Assembly (NCBI GenBank): GCA_003427395.1
Contig: BFEA01000076.1
Span: forward strand, 2,029,793 to 2,076,317
Direction: 5' to 3'
Source of the DNA: Chara braunii
Lineage: Eukaryota; Streptophyta; Charophyceae; Charales; Characeae
DNA: 46,525 bases
In this document: in pieces, positions 21,769-31,412 of the stretch
How the letters are laid out: the number at the start of each line of letters is the position of its first letter
Position numbering within the stretch: position 1 is the stretch's first letter
Translations under genes and position numbers: made by a program
The notes under the pieces: model-generated
What the model was told of the DNA's origin: nothing
Seen by the model: the letters and a program-made list of their open reading frames with translations, nothing else
The model's database searches: none

Positions 21769-23446
21769 CTACGATGCCCGGGCCAAGGGCAAATGGGCCG
21801 CGGCACGCCCGAAAAACACTAGAAAAATGGCGCCGCGGCACTAGGGGAGTATGATGGTAAGACGGCGACGATAAGCGGGGGGCCCGCGGCTGGCAAAACA
21901 TTGACGGCACAAGGGACACATGAAAAATAATAATAATAATAATAAAGAGGGACTGTCGGGAACATGGGAAGCCCCAAATAAAAATTGGACGTCAACCGGG
22001 ATAACGTCGGGGGCCAAAGGGGGCCAAACAAAAATTGTCAAGAAATGAGCCTTGTCGACGGCACCGCCGGTGGAGCGGAAAAATGGGGCTAGTATGGGAA
22101 GTGCGGGGACTTGAGGTGTCCCGAGGGGGAGACCACTAGCTAAGGTGAGGAGTGGCCATGAGAAATAAACGGCGCCGTCGAGATCAAGGATCTCGATGGT
22201 GGAAAATATTAGCATCACTAGTGCCAACACTAGTGGGGCCCAAACGGGTGAAAACGGAAGTGAGGAGCAATAAAAAAATAATAAGGGGAGGGTTGCCCAG
22301 CGGTCCAAGGTATTTCGGACTAGCTAGGCATGAGAAAATAAGAGCCCAAGGGGCTCCAAGCAAAAAACAGGCTACACAAGAAAAATCGGTGCCAAGGGGG
22401 CTCAAAATGAAGACTAACGAGAGTAAAATGAGTCCCCTAGGGGCATGGGCATGCCAACCTTATAGGCCGGGGTGTAACGGCCAACAGCCGACCATGAACC
22501 TAGCCACGTTCAAGGCTCTAAGGCCTAGAAAGAAGGTGCACAGCAAGTTGACATATGTCCTAACAAAAATAAAAGAAAAAGAAAAGAAAAAGAAAAGAAA
22601 AAGAAGAGAAAAGGGAGGGAGAATGAGACAAAATAAGAGGAATGGGTGGAGGAGAGCATGCTGGCCCATTGGGATGGCTACGGTAGGGACTGCCAGGTCC
22701 CAATGATGACCTCACTCCTCCTAGATTCAAGAAGTGCAGGCCGGATTACTGAGATATGGCCCCAACAATATCTGAATTTAAAAAGGCAAAAAGGAAAGAA
22801 AATGCAAATGGAAAAATCCGGTTTTCTTTTGGACCATGGATCTGAAAAAACAGATCTCATGGTGGAGAGAAAACAACCGTTTTTTGTGGGCCAGCAAAAA
22901 ACGGCTAGATCCGAAATGACGTGGCGGCCCAAAATGGAAAGAAACGAAAGAGGGAAAAAGACAAAACAGTGCATTTGGCCCAAAAAGAGAGTCAGATGCA
23001 CCAAAAATTGAAAAATTGGACTTAGGGGCTCAAAAGTGAAGCAAGGGCTACTAGGGGGTAGCACGGATTATTGCAGGTCATGGATCTCAATCAGATCCAA
23101 GGCTGAAAAGGTGCCGCCATTTTGAAAAATGGTTCGGCCTACCCAAAGGAGGCCGAAAACTGAAAAAATCGAGAAAAAGGCCCACTAGGTCTTTTTCTTT
23201 CAGGTAAATTTGCCCCTTGGGCATTAGGACCCAAGGGGGCAGCATTTGTGAGGTAGAAAAGAGGCCGGAGTAGGCCAAGGGGCAATCCGAGTTGGTACCA
23301 ACCACTCGGGCTGCATGGACTTGGCCAAAATGAGGCCCAGGTGCCCCCGGAGAGGCCTAGAGGTGAAAATTGGTCTTGGGGGTACCTCGGTTCACCTTGG
23401 GGCACTTGGAGAGACCCAAGGGCTGGCCGGACTGCTGTTCCCAACC

Positions 23447-23453
23447 TATATAA
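23447..23453 (+). promoter_or_regulatory. TATA box of the LTR promoter
   Basis: TATATAA within ccaacctatataagctgggg, a strong plant-type TATA context. A likely start lies about 30 bases downstream, near the ctctcatacttgc segment. It marks the end of U3, so RNA from this LTR would begin near 23480 and read through the tandem arrays that follow. Confidence 0.55.
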
Positions 23454-23854
23454 GCTGGGGATTCAGTCCGCCACTCTCATACTTGCATGAGGAGTGCCCA
23501 TGCTGCCCAAATGAGCCCGTAGGAGCTCTAGAGGCAATTTGAGAGTAGTGAGGGGAACCCTGCCAGTCCGGAAGCTTGGAGGAGATTGTTGGCAAGTGAA
23601 GGAGGCTCTACAAGCTAGAGGTAGTGAGGGAGGTAGTCCGCCATAGCTCCCTGGCTAGTGGAGGAGAAGGCAAGGCTAAGAGGAGTCCCATTAGCCCTCC
23701 TAGAGGGGGGGACTCCCTAGCCTTAGTAATAGGAGCCATAGCAACGTGGAGGAGGTGAGAGGAGGAGGAAGGAAAGGCTTGAGGGAGAAGGAAGCCATAG
23801 CCAAGGTGGAAGGAGCTTCATTGAGAACAAGATATCCAAGGGGGTGAGTGAAGA

Positions 23855-24085
23855 GATGCCCCTCCTCCCCTTCTCCTTCCCCTCTTCTTCTTCTTCTTTT
23901 TCTTCTTCTTTTCCTTCTTCTTCTTCTTCTTCTTCTTCTTCTTCTTCTTTCTCTCTTCCTCTTCCTCTTCTTCTACCTCCTCTTCTTCTTCCTCTTCTCC
24001 TCCCTCTTCTTCTCCTTCTTCCCCTTCCCCTCCCTCTCTCCTCCTCTCATTCCTTTCTCCACCTCCCTCCTCACTCTTCTCTTTG
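23855..24085. repeat. polypyrimidine (CTT/CTC)n tract, ~230 bp
   Basis: Almost pure C/T on +, mainly CTT triplets. It follows a purine-rich stretch (23570-23850). The Leu- and Ser-rich open frames over it are composition artefacts. Such tracts can form triplex DNA. Confidence 0.95.
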
Positions 24086-25730
24086 TGTTGTTGAACTCAA
24101 ATCTTGTTTTTTTCACTCATTATCTTCATCTTCTACTCGTTTCTAAACTTAGTTGTAAATCGCAACTCGTGTGTGGGTGTTAGGGTGTGTTTGGGGGTTG
24201 TTACGTGCATGTATTGTCCATTCTGGCATCTCTATGTGAATCGCAATCCATCTCCTTGTGTTGTTAAGCTCAAATCTTGTCTTTTTCACTCATTATTTCC
24301 ATCTTCTACTAATTTCTCCACTTAGTTGTAAATCGCAACTCATGTGTGGGTGTTAGTGTGTGTTTGGAGGGTTGTTATGTGCATGTATGGTCCATTCTAG
24401 CATCTCTATGTGAATCGCAATCCATCTCTTTGTGTTGTTCAACACAAATCTTGTCTTTTTCACTCATTATCTCCATCTTCTACTCATTTCTCCACTTGGT
24501 TGTAAATCGCAACTCATGTGTGGGTGTTAGTGTGTGTTTGGGGGTTGTTATGTGCATGTATAGTCCATCCTCGCATCTCTATGTGAGTTGCAATCCATCT
24601 CCTTGTGTTGTTGAACTCAGATCTTATCTTTTTCACTCATTATCTCCATCTTCGACTCATTTCTCCACTTAGTTGTAAATCGCAACTCATGTGTGGGTGT
24701 TAGTGTGTGTTTGGGGGTTGTTATGTGCATGTATTGTCCATTCTAGCATCTCTATGTGAATCGCAATCCATCTCCTTGTATTGTTGACCTCAAATCTTGT
24801 CCTTTTCACTCGTTATCTTCATCTTCTACTCATTTCTCCACTTGGTTGTAAATCGTTACTCATGTGTGGGTGTTAGTGTGTGTTTGGGGGTTGTTATGTG
24901 CATGTATTGTCCATTCTAGCATATCTATGTGAATCGCAATCCACCTCCTTGTATTGTTGAACTCAAATCTTGTCTTTTTCACTCATTATCTCCATCTTCT
25001 ACTCATTTCGCCACTTGGTTGTAAATCGCAACTCATGTGTGCGTGTTAGTGTGTGTTTGGGAGTTGTTATGTGCATGTATTGTCCATTCTAGCATCTCTA
25101 TGTGAATCGCAATCCATGTTGTTGAGCACAAATCTTGTCTTTTTCACTCATTATCTTCATCTTCTACTCATTTCTCCACTTGGTTGTAAATCGCAACTCA
25201 TGTGTGGGTGTTAGTGTGTGTTTGGGGGTTGTTATATGCATGTATTGTCCATCCTAGCATCTCTATGTGAGTTGCAATCCATCTCCTTGTGTTGTTGAAC
25301 TCAAATCTTGTCTTTTTCACTCATTATCTCCATCTTCGACTCATTTCTCCACTTAGTTGTAAATCGCAACTCATGTGTGGGTGTTAGTGTTATGTGCATG
25401 TATTGTCCATTCTAGCATTTCTATGTGAATCGCAATCCGCCTCCTTGTGTTGTTGAACTCAAATCTTGTTCTTTTTCACTCGTTATCTCCATCTTCTACT
25501 CATTTCTCCACTTGGTTGTAAATCGCAACTCTAGTGTTGATGTCAATATCTGTTTGAGTGGTGTATTGTGCATGTATTGTCCATTCTAGCATCTCTATGT
25601 GAATCACAATCTATCTCCTTGTGTTGTTGAGCTCAAATCTTGTCTTTTTCACTCATGATCTTCATCTTCAACTCATTTCTCTACTTGGTTGGAAATCGCA
25701 ACCCATGTGTTGGTGTCAACATGTATTAAA
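24086..25730 (+). repeat. ~173-bp tandem array, about 9.5 copies
   Basis: The marker GTTGTAAATCGCAACTC recurs near 24152, 24325, 24499, 24672, 24845, 25018, 25183, 25356 and 25515, with a diverged copy near 25688. Spacings are 173-174 bases except 165 and 159. Each unit also carries CATGTATTGTCCATTCTAGC and CTCTATGTGAATCGCAATCC. Copies are roughly 90% alike by eye. The length is close to that of many centromeric satellites. The array sits between the two inverted LTR arms. Confidence 0.92.
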
Positions 25731-25734
25731 GAAG

Positions 25735-26225
25735 TGTAGATTGCTGCAAACTTGTTTTTTTCGCTGTTCTTGATGTCGGGGTGCATGGCGATGTGTCCCT
25801 TGGTGTTCTACTGTTCTCCCCCTAGTGTAGACTGCGACAAACTTGTCTTTTTCGTTGTTCTTGATGCCGGGGTGTATGGCGATGTGTCCCTTGGTGTTCC
25901 GCTATTCTCCCCCTAGTGTAGATTGCAGCAAACTTGTCTTTTTCCCTGTTCTTGATGCCGGGGTGTATGGCGATGGGTCCCTTGGTGTTCCGTTGTTCTC
26001 CCCCTAGTGTAGACAGCTGCAAACTTGTCTTTTTCGTTGTTCTTGATGCCGGGGTGCATGGCGATGTGTCCCTTGGTGTTCCGCTGTTCTCCCCCTAGTG
26101 TAGATTGCTGCAAACTTGTCTTTTTCGCTGTTTTTGATGCCGGGGTGTATGGCGATGTGTCCCTCGGTGTTCCGATGTTCTCCCCCTAGTGTAGACTGCT
26201 GCAAACTTGTCTTTTTCGTTGTTTT
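25735..26225. repeat. 91-bp tandem array, 5-6 copies
   Basis: AAACTTGTCTTTTTCG recurs every 91 bases (25748, 25839, 25930, 26021, 26112, 26203). Each unit contains TTGATGCCGGGGTG and TTCTCCCCCTAGTGTAGA. Because 91 is not a multiple of three, the matching 66-codon frames on the - strand are shadows of the repeat. Confidence 0.95.
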
Positions 26226-26552
26226 TTATGTCGGGTGGCCTCCCCCATGTAATCCATTATTTTTCGGTTGCATGGGGTCTTGTTTTTTTTTAATTTTCTC
26301 AGCATAAATCAAAGAAAAACATGGTCCTTTGTAACTGCCACATTGCCCAAGTGAATCTGGTCCAAAATCCTTCCCCTAGGTGGCCGTTTTTGTCCGTTAG
26401 TGCCCTTTTGACTTTCCTCCTTTTACTTTTATTTTTCTTTTATTTTTCTTTTTTTTTTCCACCACTTGTGGATAGTTGGGACTTGGCAGTCCCTACTTGT
26501 TGCAGTCCCAACTGACGGCCAACTCACTCATCCTCTCTCACCTCCTTTTTTT

Positions 26553-26622
26553 NNNNNNNNNNNNNNNNNNNNNNNNNNNNNNNNNNNNNNNNNNNNNNNN
26601 NNNNNNNNNNNNNNNNNNNNNN
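26553..26622. other. assembly gap (70 N)
   Basis: A run of N inside the poly-T/CTT portion of the - LTR tandem units, probably an unresolved homopolymer-rich repeat. Confidence 0.99.
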
Positions 26623-26924
26623 TTTTTTTTTTTTTTTTTTTTTAATTTGTGCATGCCAAGAGTCAACTAGCCGTTAAGGTCTTTTTCTCAATTTTCTTTT
26701 CTTTTCTTTTTCTTTTTCTCCACTTGTGGGCAGTTGGGACTTGGCAGTCCCTACTTGCTGCAGTCTCTACTAACGACCAACTCACTCACTCTCTCTCACC
26801 TCCCTTGTCTCATTCCCCCTTATTTTCTTTTTCTTTTTCTTTTTGCTTGCCAAGTGTCAACTAGCCGTTAAGGCCCTTTTCTTGCCTCTTCCTGTTAGTT
26901 TTGGCCCTTCCTACACTCGAAGGC

Positions 26925-26946
26925 CAGTCCGTTATTTTTCGGACTG
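26925..26946. other. CAGTCCG/CGGACTG hairpin in the - LTR
   Basis: Seven-bp arms around ttattttt. The arms match the hairpins at 21581 and 21743 of the + LTR. Confidence 0.65.
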
Positions 26947-28040
26947 CAGTTGTGGCCCTTCCATGCCCTTGGGAGCCACCGTTAGCCCTCCTCTCTCCCA
27001 AAAGGTAGGCCCCCTTGCACCGATTTTTTTCCGGGAGCCTATTTTTTTCATGTTGACTCCCTTTGACCCTATTTTCTTGGGGGAGGCTAATCCAAGATTT
27101 TTCGGATTGCTCCCATGCCTCTAGCACTTGTTTTCTTTACTTTTTATTTTTCTTTTGGCCCTCCGTTATGCTCCCACTAGCGCTTGCACTAGTGGTGTTA
27201 ATAATTTTGATCGTCAAGATGTTTTATTTTTTTACACTGCATACCATGCCGCCATTTTCCCTTGGGACGTCACAGGTCCCCGCCATTTGTACCGCGCTGG
27301 TCCTCGACCCTAGTCCCCGACACTAATCCCGCGGGTACCCGTTCCACTGGTACTTGTCCCGCCGGTGGTCTCGCAAGTGGTCCCGTTGGTACCGCAATTT
27401 TTACTTGGTCCCCCATGGTTCTCGGTACTAGTCCCATCGGTGCCGCGTGTTCCCCGACACTCAACCCGTTAATGCCGCGCCTTTGCTTGCTCCCATGTGG
27501 CCCCCGACACTCGACCCATTGGTGCCGCATCTTTCCTTTGCTCTCCCGCGGTCCCCGACACTTTGTCCCGTCGGTACTGCATCTTCCTTCGGTCTCACGT
27601 GGTCCCCGGCACTTTGTCCCGCTGGTGGCCTCCCCGGACGCGGGTCCCTACTTGGCCCTCCTTGCTGCGTCCTAGTGCCCCACCTGGCCCGACCACCTTT
27701 TCCCATGCCGGCGCCTTACGTCCTATCCTTTTCTGCTTCTTCTCTCTCTTTGCGGCGTACATCCCGCTTTTACTACTATTCCTGGTGGTCCTTCTCCGTT
27801 TCGGAGGAAGGATCGCCTTCGTTACTTTCTTGCGGTCCTCTGCCGACCCCTGTTCCATCAATTTTTCCTTAGTCCATGGGTCTCGGCGACTTCGGGCAGC
27901 CTCTAGCTCCCTAGTGCCCTGTGCCTATGTCTTGATCCTTCCATCCTTCTTGCCTCCGGTTTTCTCTGTCGTGCACAAATTGGTCGTATACAGTCTCTCG
28001 AGTGACGGGAAGTCATTCAGGACTTTCCAGTCCCGACACA

Positions 28041-28073
28041 TTCCCCCCACTCATTCGCGATGTCCTCATCGCG
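28041..28073 (-). promoter_or_regulatory. polypurine tract plus hairpin beside the - LTR
   Basis: On - the sequence reads CGCGATG-AGGA-CATCGCG (a perfect 7-bp stem with a 4-base loop, 28073-28056), then a 2-3 base spacer, TGAGTGGGGGGAA (28053-28041), two bases, and the LTR start TGTCGGG. A purine run touching an LTR is the primer for plus-strand DNA synthesis in LTR retrotransposons. The same module occurs at 29370-29405. Confidence 0.7.
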
Positions 28074-28099
28074 CACTAGTACATAGTCAGTAGGGAATC

Positions 28100-28862
28100 T
28101 GGAGTGTAGACGAAGGGGGAGAGGGGGCGGGGTAAGATGGGTAGTTAGCTTGCCAGGGTCCGTTTTGTTCTTTTCCCGTTCCTTTCCCAAGGTTTTCTTT
28201 AGCTTCCGCCCCCTTGGGGTGGAGGAGGGTATGGGGGAGGCAAAGGTTCTTCTTCGGGCTTCTCTTTTCTCCCTACAACTTAAACCAGGTTGCTCATTTC
28301 CATCATAGCTCTGCCTCTTTATCTTCCCCTCAATCGAGACACGAACTTCCTCTTCAGTCAACTCTGTATACCCAGCAGGGCAGCCCATAATTCTTTCGAC
28401 TTCAGTAACATGAAGCAGACGAGGCTCTCCTCGCTTCATGCACTTAAAACTGGCATGCTCACTTTATTCCCAAGGCGACAATTTGTTGTCATAACACAAT
28501 TGGTTTTCTCATTATATGCCTTGGCATTGTTGATAACAAATTGTAGGCAAGTTTTCGGATGTGACTCAATGTCAGGGATTTGCTCCGGACGGGGGATGTT
28601 CGTCCAGTACAACTGCCGCCTTTGCTTGTGGTGATACCCACTTCGAATCGATGAACATAGGCACAACTCCCCCTAAGTGCTTCGTAATCTCAGATCTATC
28701 TTCCCATTTCATTGAGGAAACATTCTCAAGCAGACACCATTTTAGCTTTGTCCCCTTCATTGCTCTTAACACATCCCAAAAGAATATACTTTTCGGCCCA
28801 CGCAATCCATGCTTCCCCTTTACCCTTCCCCGAAGCTCGGGCTTTACCGAATCCACATACAT
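28100..28862 (-). pseudogene. DNMT3-like C5-cytosine DNA methyltransferase, C-terminal remnant
   Basis: Three - frames line up with the C-terminal half of a C5 DNA methyltransferase. 28862-28572 has GPKSIFFWDVLRAMKG and WCLLENVSSMKW, including the ENV motif VI (about residues 46-48), then VVPMFIDSKWVSPQ. 28666-28436 has KQRRQLYWTNIPRPEQ, the QxRxR-type motif VIII. 28439-28017 has LLHVTEVERIMGCPAGYTE, the DNMT3-type motif IX-X region. The first and third pieces share a frame and the middle one is shifted, so two indels break the gene. The catalytic PC motif and SAM-binding motif I are not found. Upstream is a 67-bp minisatellite. Such enzymes methylate cytosine in DNA. The fragment is in the same orientation as gag-pol and lies within 30 bases of a polypurine tract and LTR, so it is probably element-borne. 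Confidence 0.75.
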
Positions 28863-29036
28863 TTCCCCCGGGTCATCTTACCTGGCCTTTCTCAGGTCTT
28901 GCCAATTCTGCATGCATATCATCCTCTGTCCTTTCTTGCCTTTTACTTAACTTTCCATGTACCGTACCCAATTCATCCCTTGTGCAGCCAATTACTCATC
29001 CATTTCTCAATCTTCCAATCCTTTTCTCAGGTCCAT

Positions 29037-29341
29037 GCAAAGTCCATTATACCAGTCTTTTCTTTCCCGGATGTCTTGCCCGGCCCATTTTCAAACTCGT
29101 GCCAAATAGCCCACGCAAAGCCAATTACACAAGTCTTTTCTGTTCTGGGTATCTTGCTAGGCCCCCTTTTCTCAGGCCCTTGCAAAGCCAATTACACAAG
29201 TCTTTTCTATTCTGGGCATCTTGCCAGGCCCCCTTTTCTCAGACCCTCACAAAGCCAATTACACAAGTCTTTTCTATTATGGGCATCTTACTAGGCCCCC
29301 TTTTCTCAGGCCCTCGCAAAACCAATTACACAAGTCTTTTG
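29037..29341. repeat. 67-bp tandem array, about 4 copies
   Basis: CAAAGCCAATTACACAAGTC starts at 29116, 29183, 29250 and (one mismatch) 29317, exactly 67 bases apart. A diverged copy starts at 29037. If an LTR begins at 29369 on the - strand, this array lies inside it. + frames over it are repeat shadows. Confidence 0.93.
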
Positions 29342-29369
29342 CATGCGTTTTTCATTGGTAGATGGCACA

Positions 29370-29405
29370 CCTTCCCCCCACTCAAAACGCGATGTCCCCA
29401 TCGCG
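29370..29405 (-). promoter_or_regulatory. second polypurine tract plus hairpin module
   Basis: On - the stem CGCGATG/CATCGCG with loop GGGA (29405-29388) is followed by TTTTGAGTGGGGGGAAGG and then TGTGCCATC from 29369. This matches the 28041-28073 module, but the downstream sequence differs. It may be the 3' polypurine tract of the gag-pol element at 33-43 kb, with its LTR starting TGTGCC at 29369, or an internal polypurine tract. Confidence 0.55.
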
Positions 29406-30300
29406 CGACTGGTTCTCACTCGGAGGTACGCAGACCTTTGGCCCACCAGCCGCAGTCAAGGTTACAAGCCCGTCCGCTTCACAAAAGGAAGAGTGATCAG
29501 TTCCTCCCCAGCGAACGACGCCTCATCCTCCTACTCGGTCCGACCTTTCTTCTCTCACGTGGCGAGCACCAATACTGAGGTTCTTCCTCACGTCTGGCAG
29601 GCAGGTCCAATCCAAGCCTTGCAGGGTCTCGTCTAGCCGTAAAAGCGTTCCTCGCGAATCGTTCCTCCCGAGTGGTAATTTTTTGGATTCCGGCCTCTTC
29701 CTTTCAAGAGAGTTGGGGCTCTCTATTAGTCCACGAGTGCAGTTACGAAGACCTCGCAATTAGTCCCGAAACGGTTGTAATGTTCCGGCAGGGCAGTGTC
29801 AATGCCCCGTGGTGGTGGCGGACTCCACCCGGTACCTCGCCAGCCTTTCCCCTTGGACAGTGCCTCCCAACTTAGCGCGGGCAGCCGCGGTCCGACCCAA
29901 ACGGCCATGGCACCCCTCTATGACATGGCGTATGGTTGGAGAATGGCAAAATAGACTAGATGAGAATGGCTCTCTCGCCCATTTGGCTCTTTCGCCCTTT
30001 TGACGTTTAGGCGTTCAACAGGAGGCGCAGCTTGAACTCCCCGACTAGAGCTCATTGTCGGAGGTGGTTCCAGACGTCCCGCACCGATCCAAGTGGTAGG
30101 TGCCTTAGTCCTTTAACCCTCATCCTCTCGAAGAGGAACAGGTCGCGCTGAGACTTTTCCCTTAGAGGGATAGAGGTCTTGGGGTCGCGGTGCATGCACC
30201 GGTATCCCTCTCTTGTTGAGGCCAAAGACTAGAAGAAAAGAGAAATTTTATTTCAATGCTCTTTCAAAGTCCATTTCAAGTTGCCTAGGGTCCCCTGTTT
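29406..30300. other. unrecognised 3' non-coding part of the large element
   Basis: No protein motif seen on either strand. Its position between the last ORF and the polypurine tract fits a 3' untranslated region. Short frames on both strands overlap without support. Confidence 0.4.
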
Positions 30301-30309
30301 ATGCAGTGC

Positions 30310-30711
30310 AATTTTCAATATTCAATCCAATTCCAATGCTCAGTCTCATTCCTATGCTCAATCTCAGTCCAATGCTCAATCTCAGTCCAATGCTCAATGT
30401 AATATATCTTCCAAGGCTGACTCCAATATCCTTTCCAAGGCTGAGTTCAGTATCCTTTTCAAGGCTGAGTCCAATATCTTTTCCGAGCTCAACTTTCCCA
30501 ATGTTTTTTTCCAAAGCTCAGCTCTTCCAATATCTTTTCCAAGGCTCAACTCTTCCAATGTCTTTTTCCAATGCTCAGCTCTTCCAATATCTTTTCCAAG
30601 GCTCAACTCTTCCAATGTCTTTTTCCAAAGCTCAACTCTTCCAATATCTTTTCCAAGGCTCAGCTCTTTCAGTGTCTTTTTCCAAAGCTCAGCTCTTCTA
30701 ATACCATGCAT
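30310..30711. repeat. 18-, 24- and 57-bp tandem repeats
   Basis: The stretch holds an 18-bp CAATGCTCAATCTCAGTC-type repeat (to about 30410), a ~24-bp CTTTCCAAGGCTGAGTCC repeat, and a 57-bp unit containing CTTCCAATATCTTTTCCAAG (30524, 30581, 30638). All periods are multiples of three, so both strands stay open. The - frame 30711-30394 reads a regular 19-residue unit (ELSLGKDIGRAELWKKTLE). Coding status is doubtful. Confidence 0.85.
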
Positions 30712-30779
30712 CCCAAGCAGCCATGCAAGGAGACCCCAGTGCCAGTTCCAAAGAATGACCCTTGTCAGGGGTCATTCCA

Positions 30780-30940
30780 AACAACCTGGTTAGGGTCGTT
30801 CTTTCCAATTCCAAGTCGAACAGCCTGGTTAAGGTCATTCTTATCCATTGCAATCGGACAGCCTAGTTAGGACCATGCTTATCCATTCCAATTGGACAGC
30901 CTGGTTAGGGCCATCCTTGTCCATTGCAATGTTAGCGCCC
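30780..30940. repeat. 38-39 bp tandem repeat, 4 copies
   Basis: The CAGCCTGGTTAGGGCCAT-type unit recurs near 30785, 30824, 30862 and 30900, with intervening TTATCCATTGCAAT. Confidence 0.85.
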
Positions 30941-31298
30941 GAGGGGGTGGGCCTCGAGGACACGGATCCTATCTCGTCTCGGTGGTCAGAAGGCGGTCAT
31001 CTTCTTGGGTTTTTACGCATGCTTCTTCCTCTTCCTCATATCGTTTGTCATCCTTATGTCCATTCATACATCCGACTTAGCGTCTAGTACTCGAGTTGAG
31101 GGTCGCAACCTCAAGTAGCACTAGCCCGCCCGGCCGTTCAACCATTGCGAAGGGTGTGTGTCCTCAATGTTTTCTCTTTCTCTGGTTCTCATGTGTCTTG
31201 CTGTTCTGGACTGATGTGGGACTTGTTGGATTAGGCTCCTAGGGAAGACTGTTCTTCACGCCTCTTTACCCATAGGTCCCCTAACCTTTCACAAGGAC
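30941..31298. other. unrecognised spacer in the large element
   Basis: No motif or repeat recognised. Probably 3' untranslated sequence of the large - strand element. Confidence 0.35.
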
Positions 31299-31412
31299 TC
31301 ATGCGATGACTCTTTCAACCAAGGATACACACTTTTCAAAAAGAAAACTTTCTGCTCATGCGATGACTCTTTCAACCAAGGATACACACTTTTCAAAAAG
31401 AAAACTTTCTGC
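31299..31412. repeat. perfect 57-bp tandem duplication
   Basis: CATGCGATGACTCTTTCAAC and the sequence following it are repeated exactly with a 57-base period, which suggests a recent duplication. Confidence 0.93.

Larger units (their letters stand above)
19985..23860 (+). mobile_element. long LTR-like sequence, + copy (U3 with distant TATA box)
   Basis: Begins TGTCGGGACT, the same terminus that on the - strand at 28038 lies directly beside a polypurine tract, so this is an LTR start. The first ~1.45 kb is the inverted counterpart of 26234-28038. It contains a degenerate short GGGACC-type repeat region (20400-20720), ~200-bp tandem units with GTTGGCCGT and GGGACTGCAGCAAGTAGG (20878-21240), several hairpins, and a TATA box only at 23447. 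No terminal CA or following primer-binding site could be fixed, so the right end is approximate. Two ambiguous bases occur at 21181 and 21187. An LTR of this size is unusually long, and a solo LTR or partial element are both possible. Confidence 0.65.
26234..28038 (-). mobile_element. LTR-like sequence, - copy (truncated)
   Basis: Reads on the - strand from TGTCGGGACT at 28038. It is the inverted counterpart of 19985-21445, with the same order of modules: the basic ORF region, GGGACC-type repeats, GTTGGCCGT units and the gcatggggtcttg segment. Directly upstream on - is a polypurine tract, so this is a 3' LTR start. Homology ends at 26234 where the 91-bp array begins, well before any TATA box, so only the first part of U3 remains. 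The two LTR copies point toward each other. Confidence 0.7.

Noticed and set aside
23844-24183. Leu- and Ser-rich frames resembling membrane proteins
   Set aside because: Composition artefact of the CTT/CTC tract.
25822-26204. Three overlapping 66-codon - frames with nearly the same peptide
   Set aside because: Shadow of the 91-bp tandem repeat, whose length is not a multiple of three.
24086-26225. CRISPR-like repeat-spacer array
   Set aside because: The repeats are contiguous 173- and 91-bp units with no unique spacers, in a eukaryotic transposon context.
26476-26670. Frame running through the N gap into poly-Phe
   Set aside because: Created by unknown bases and a T homopolymer.
28712-29578. 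288-codon + frame rich in Pro, Leu and Ser
   Set aside because: Antisense to the methyltransferase remnant and carried by the 67-bp repeat; the recognisable motifs are on -.
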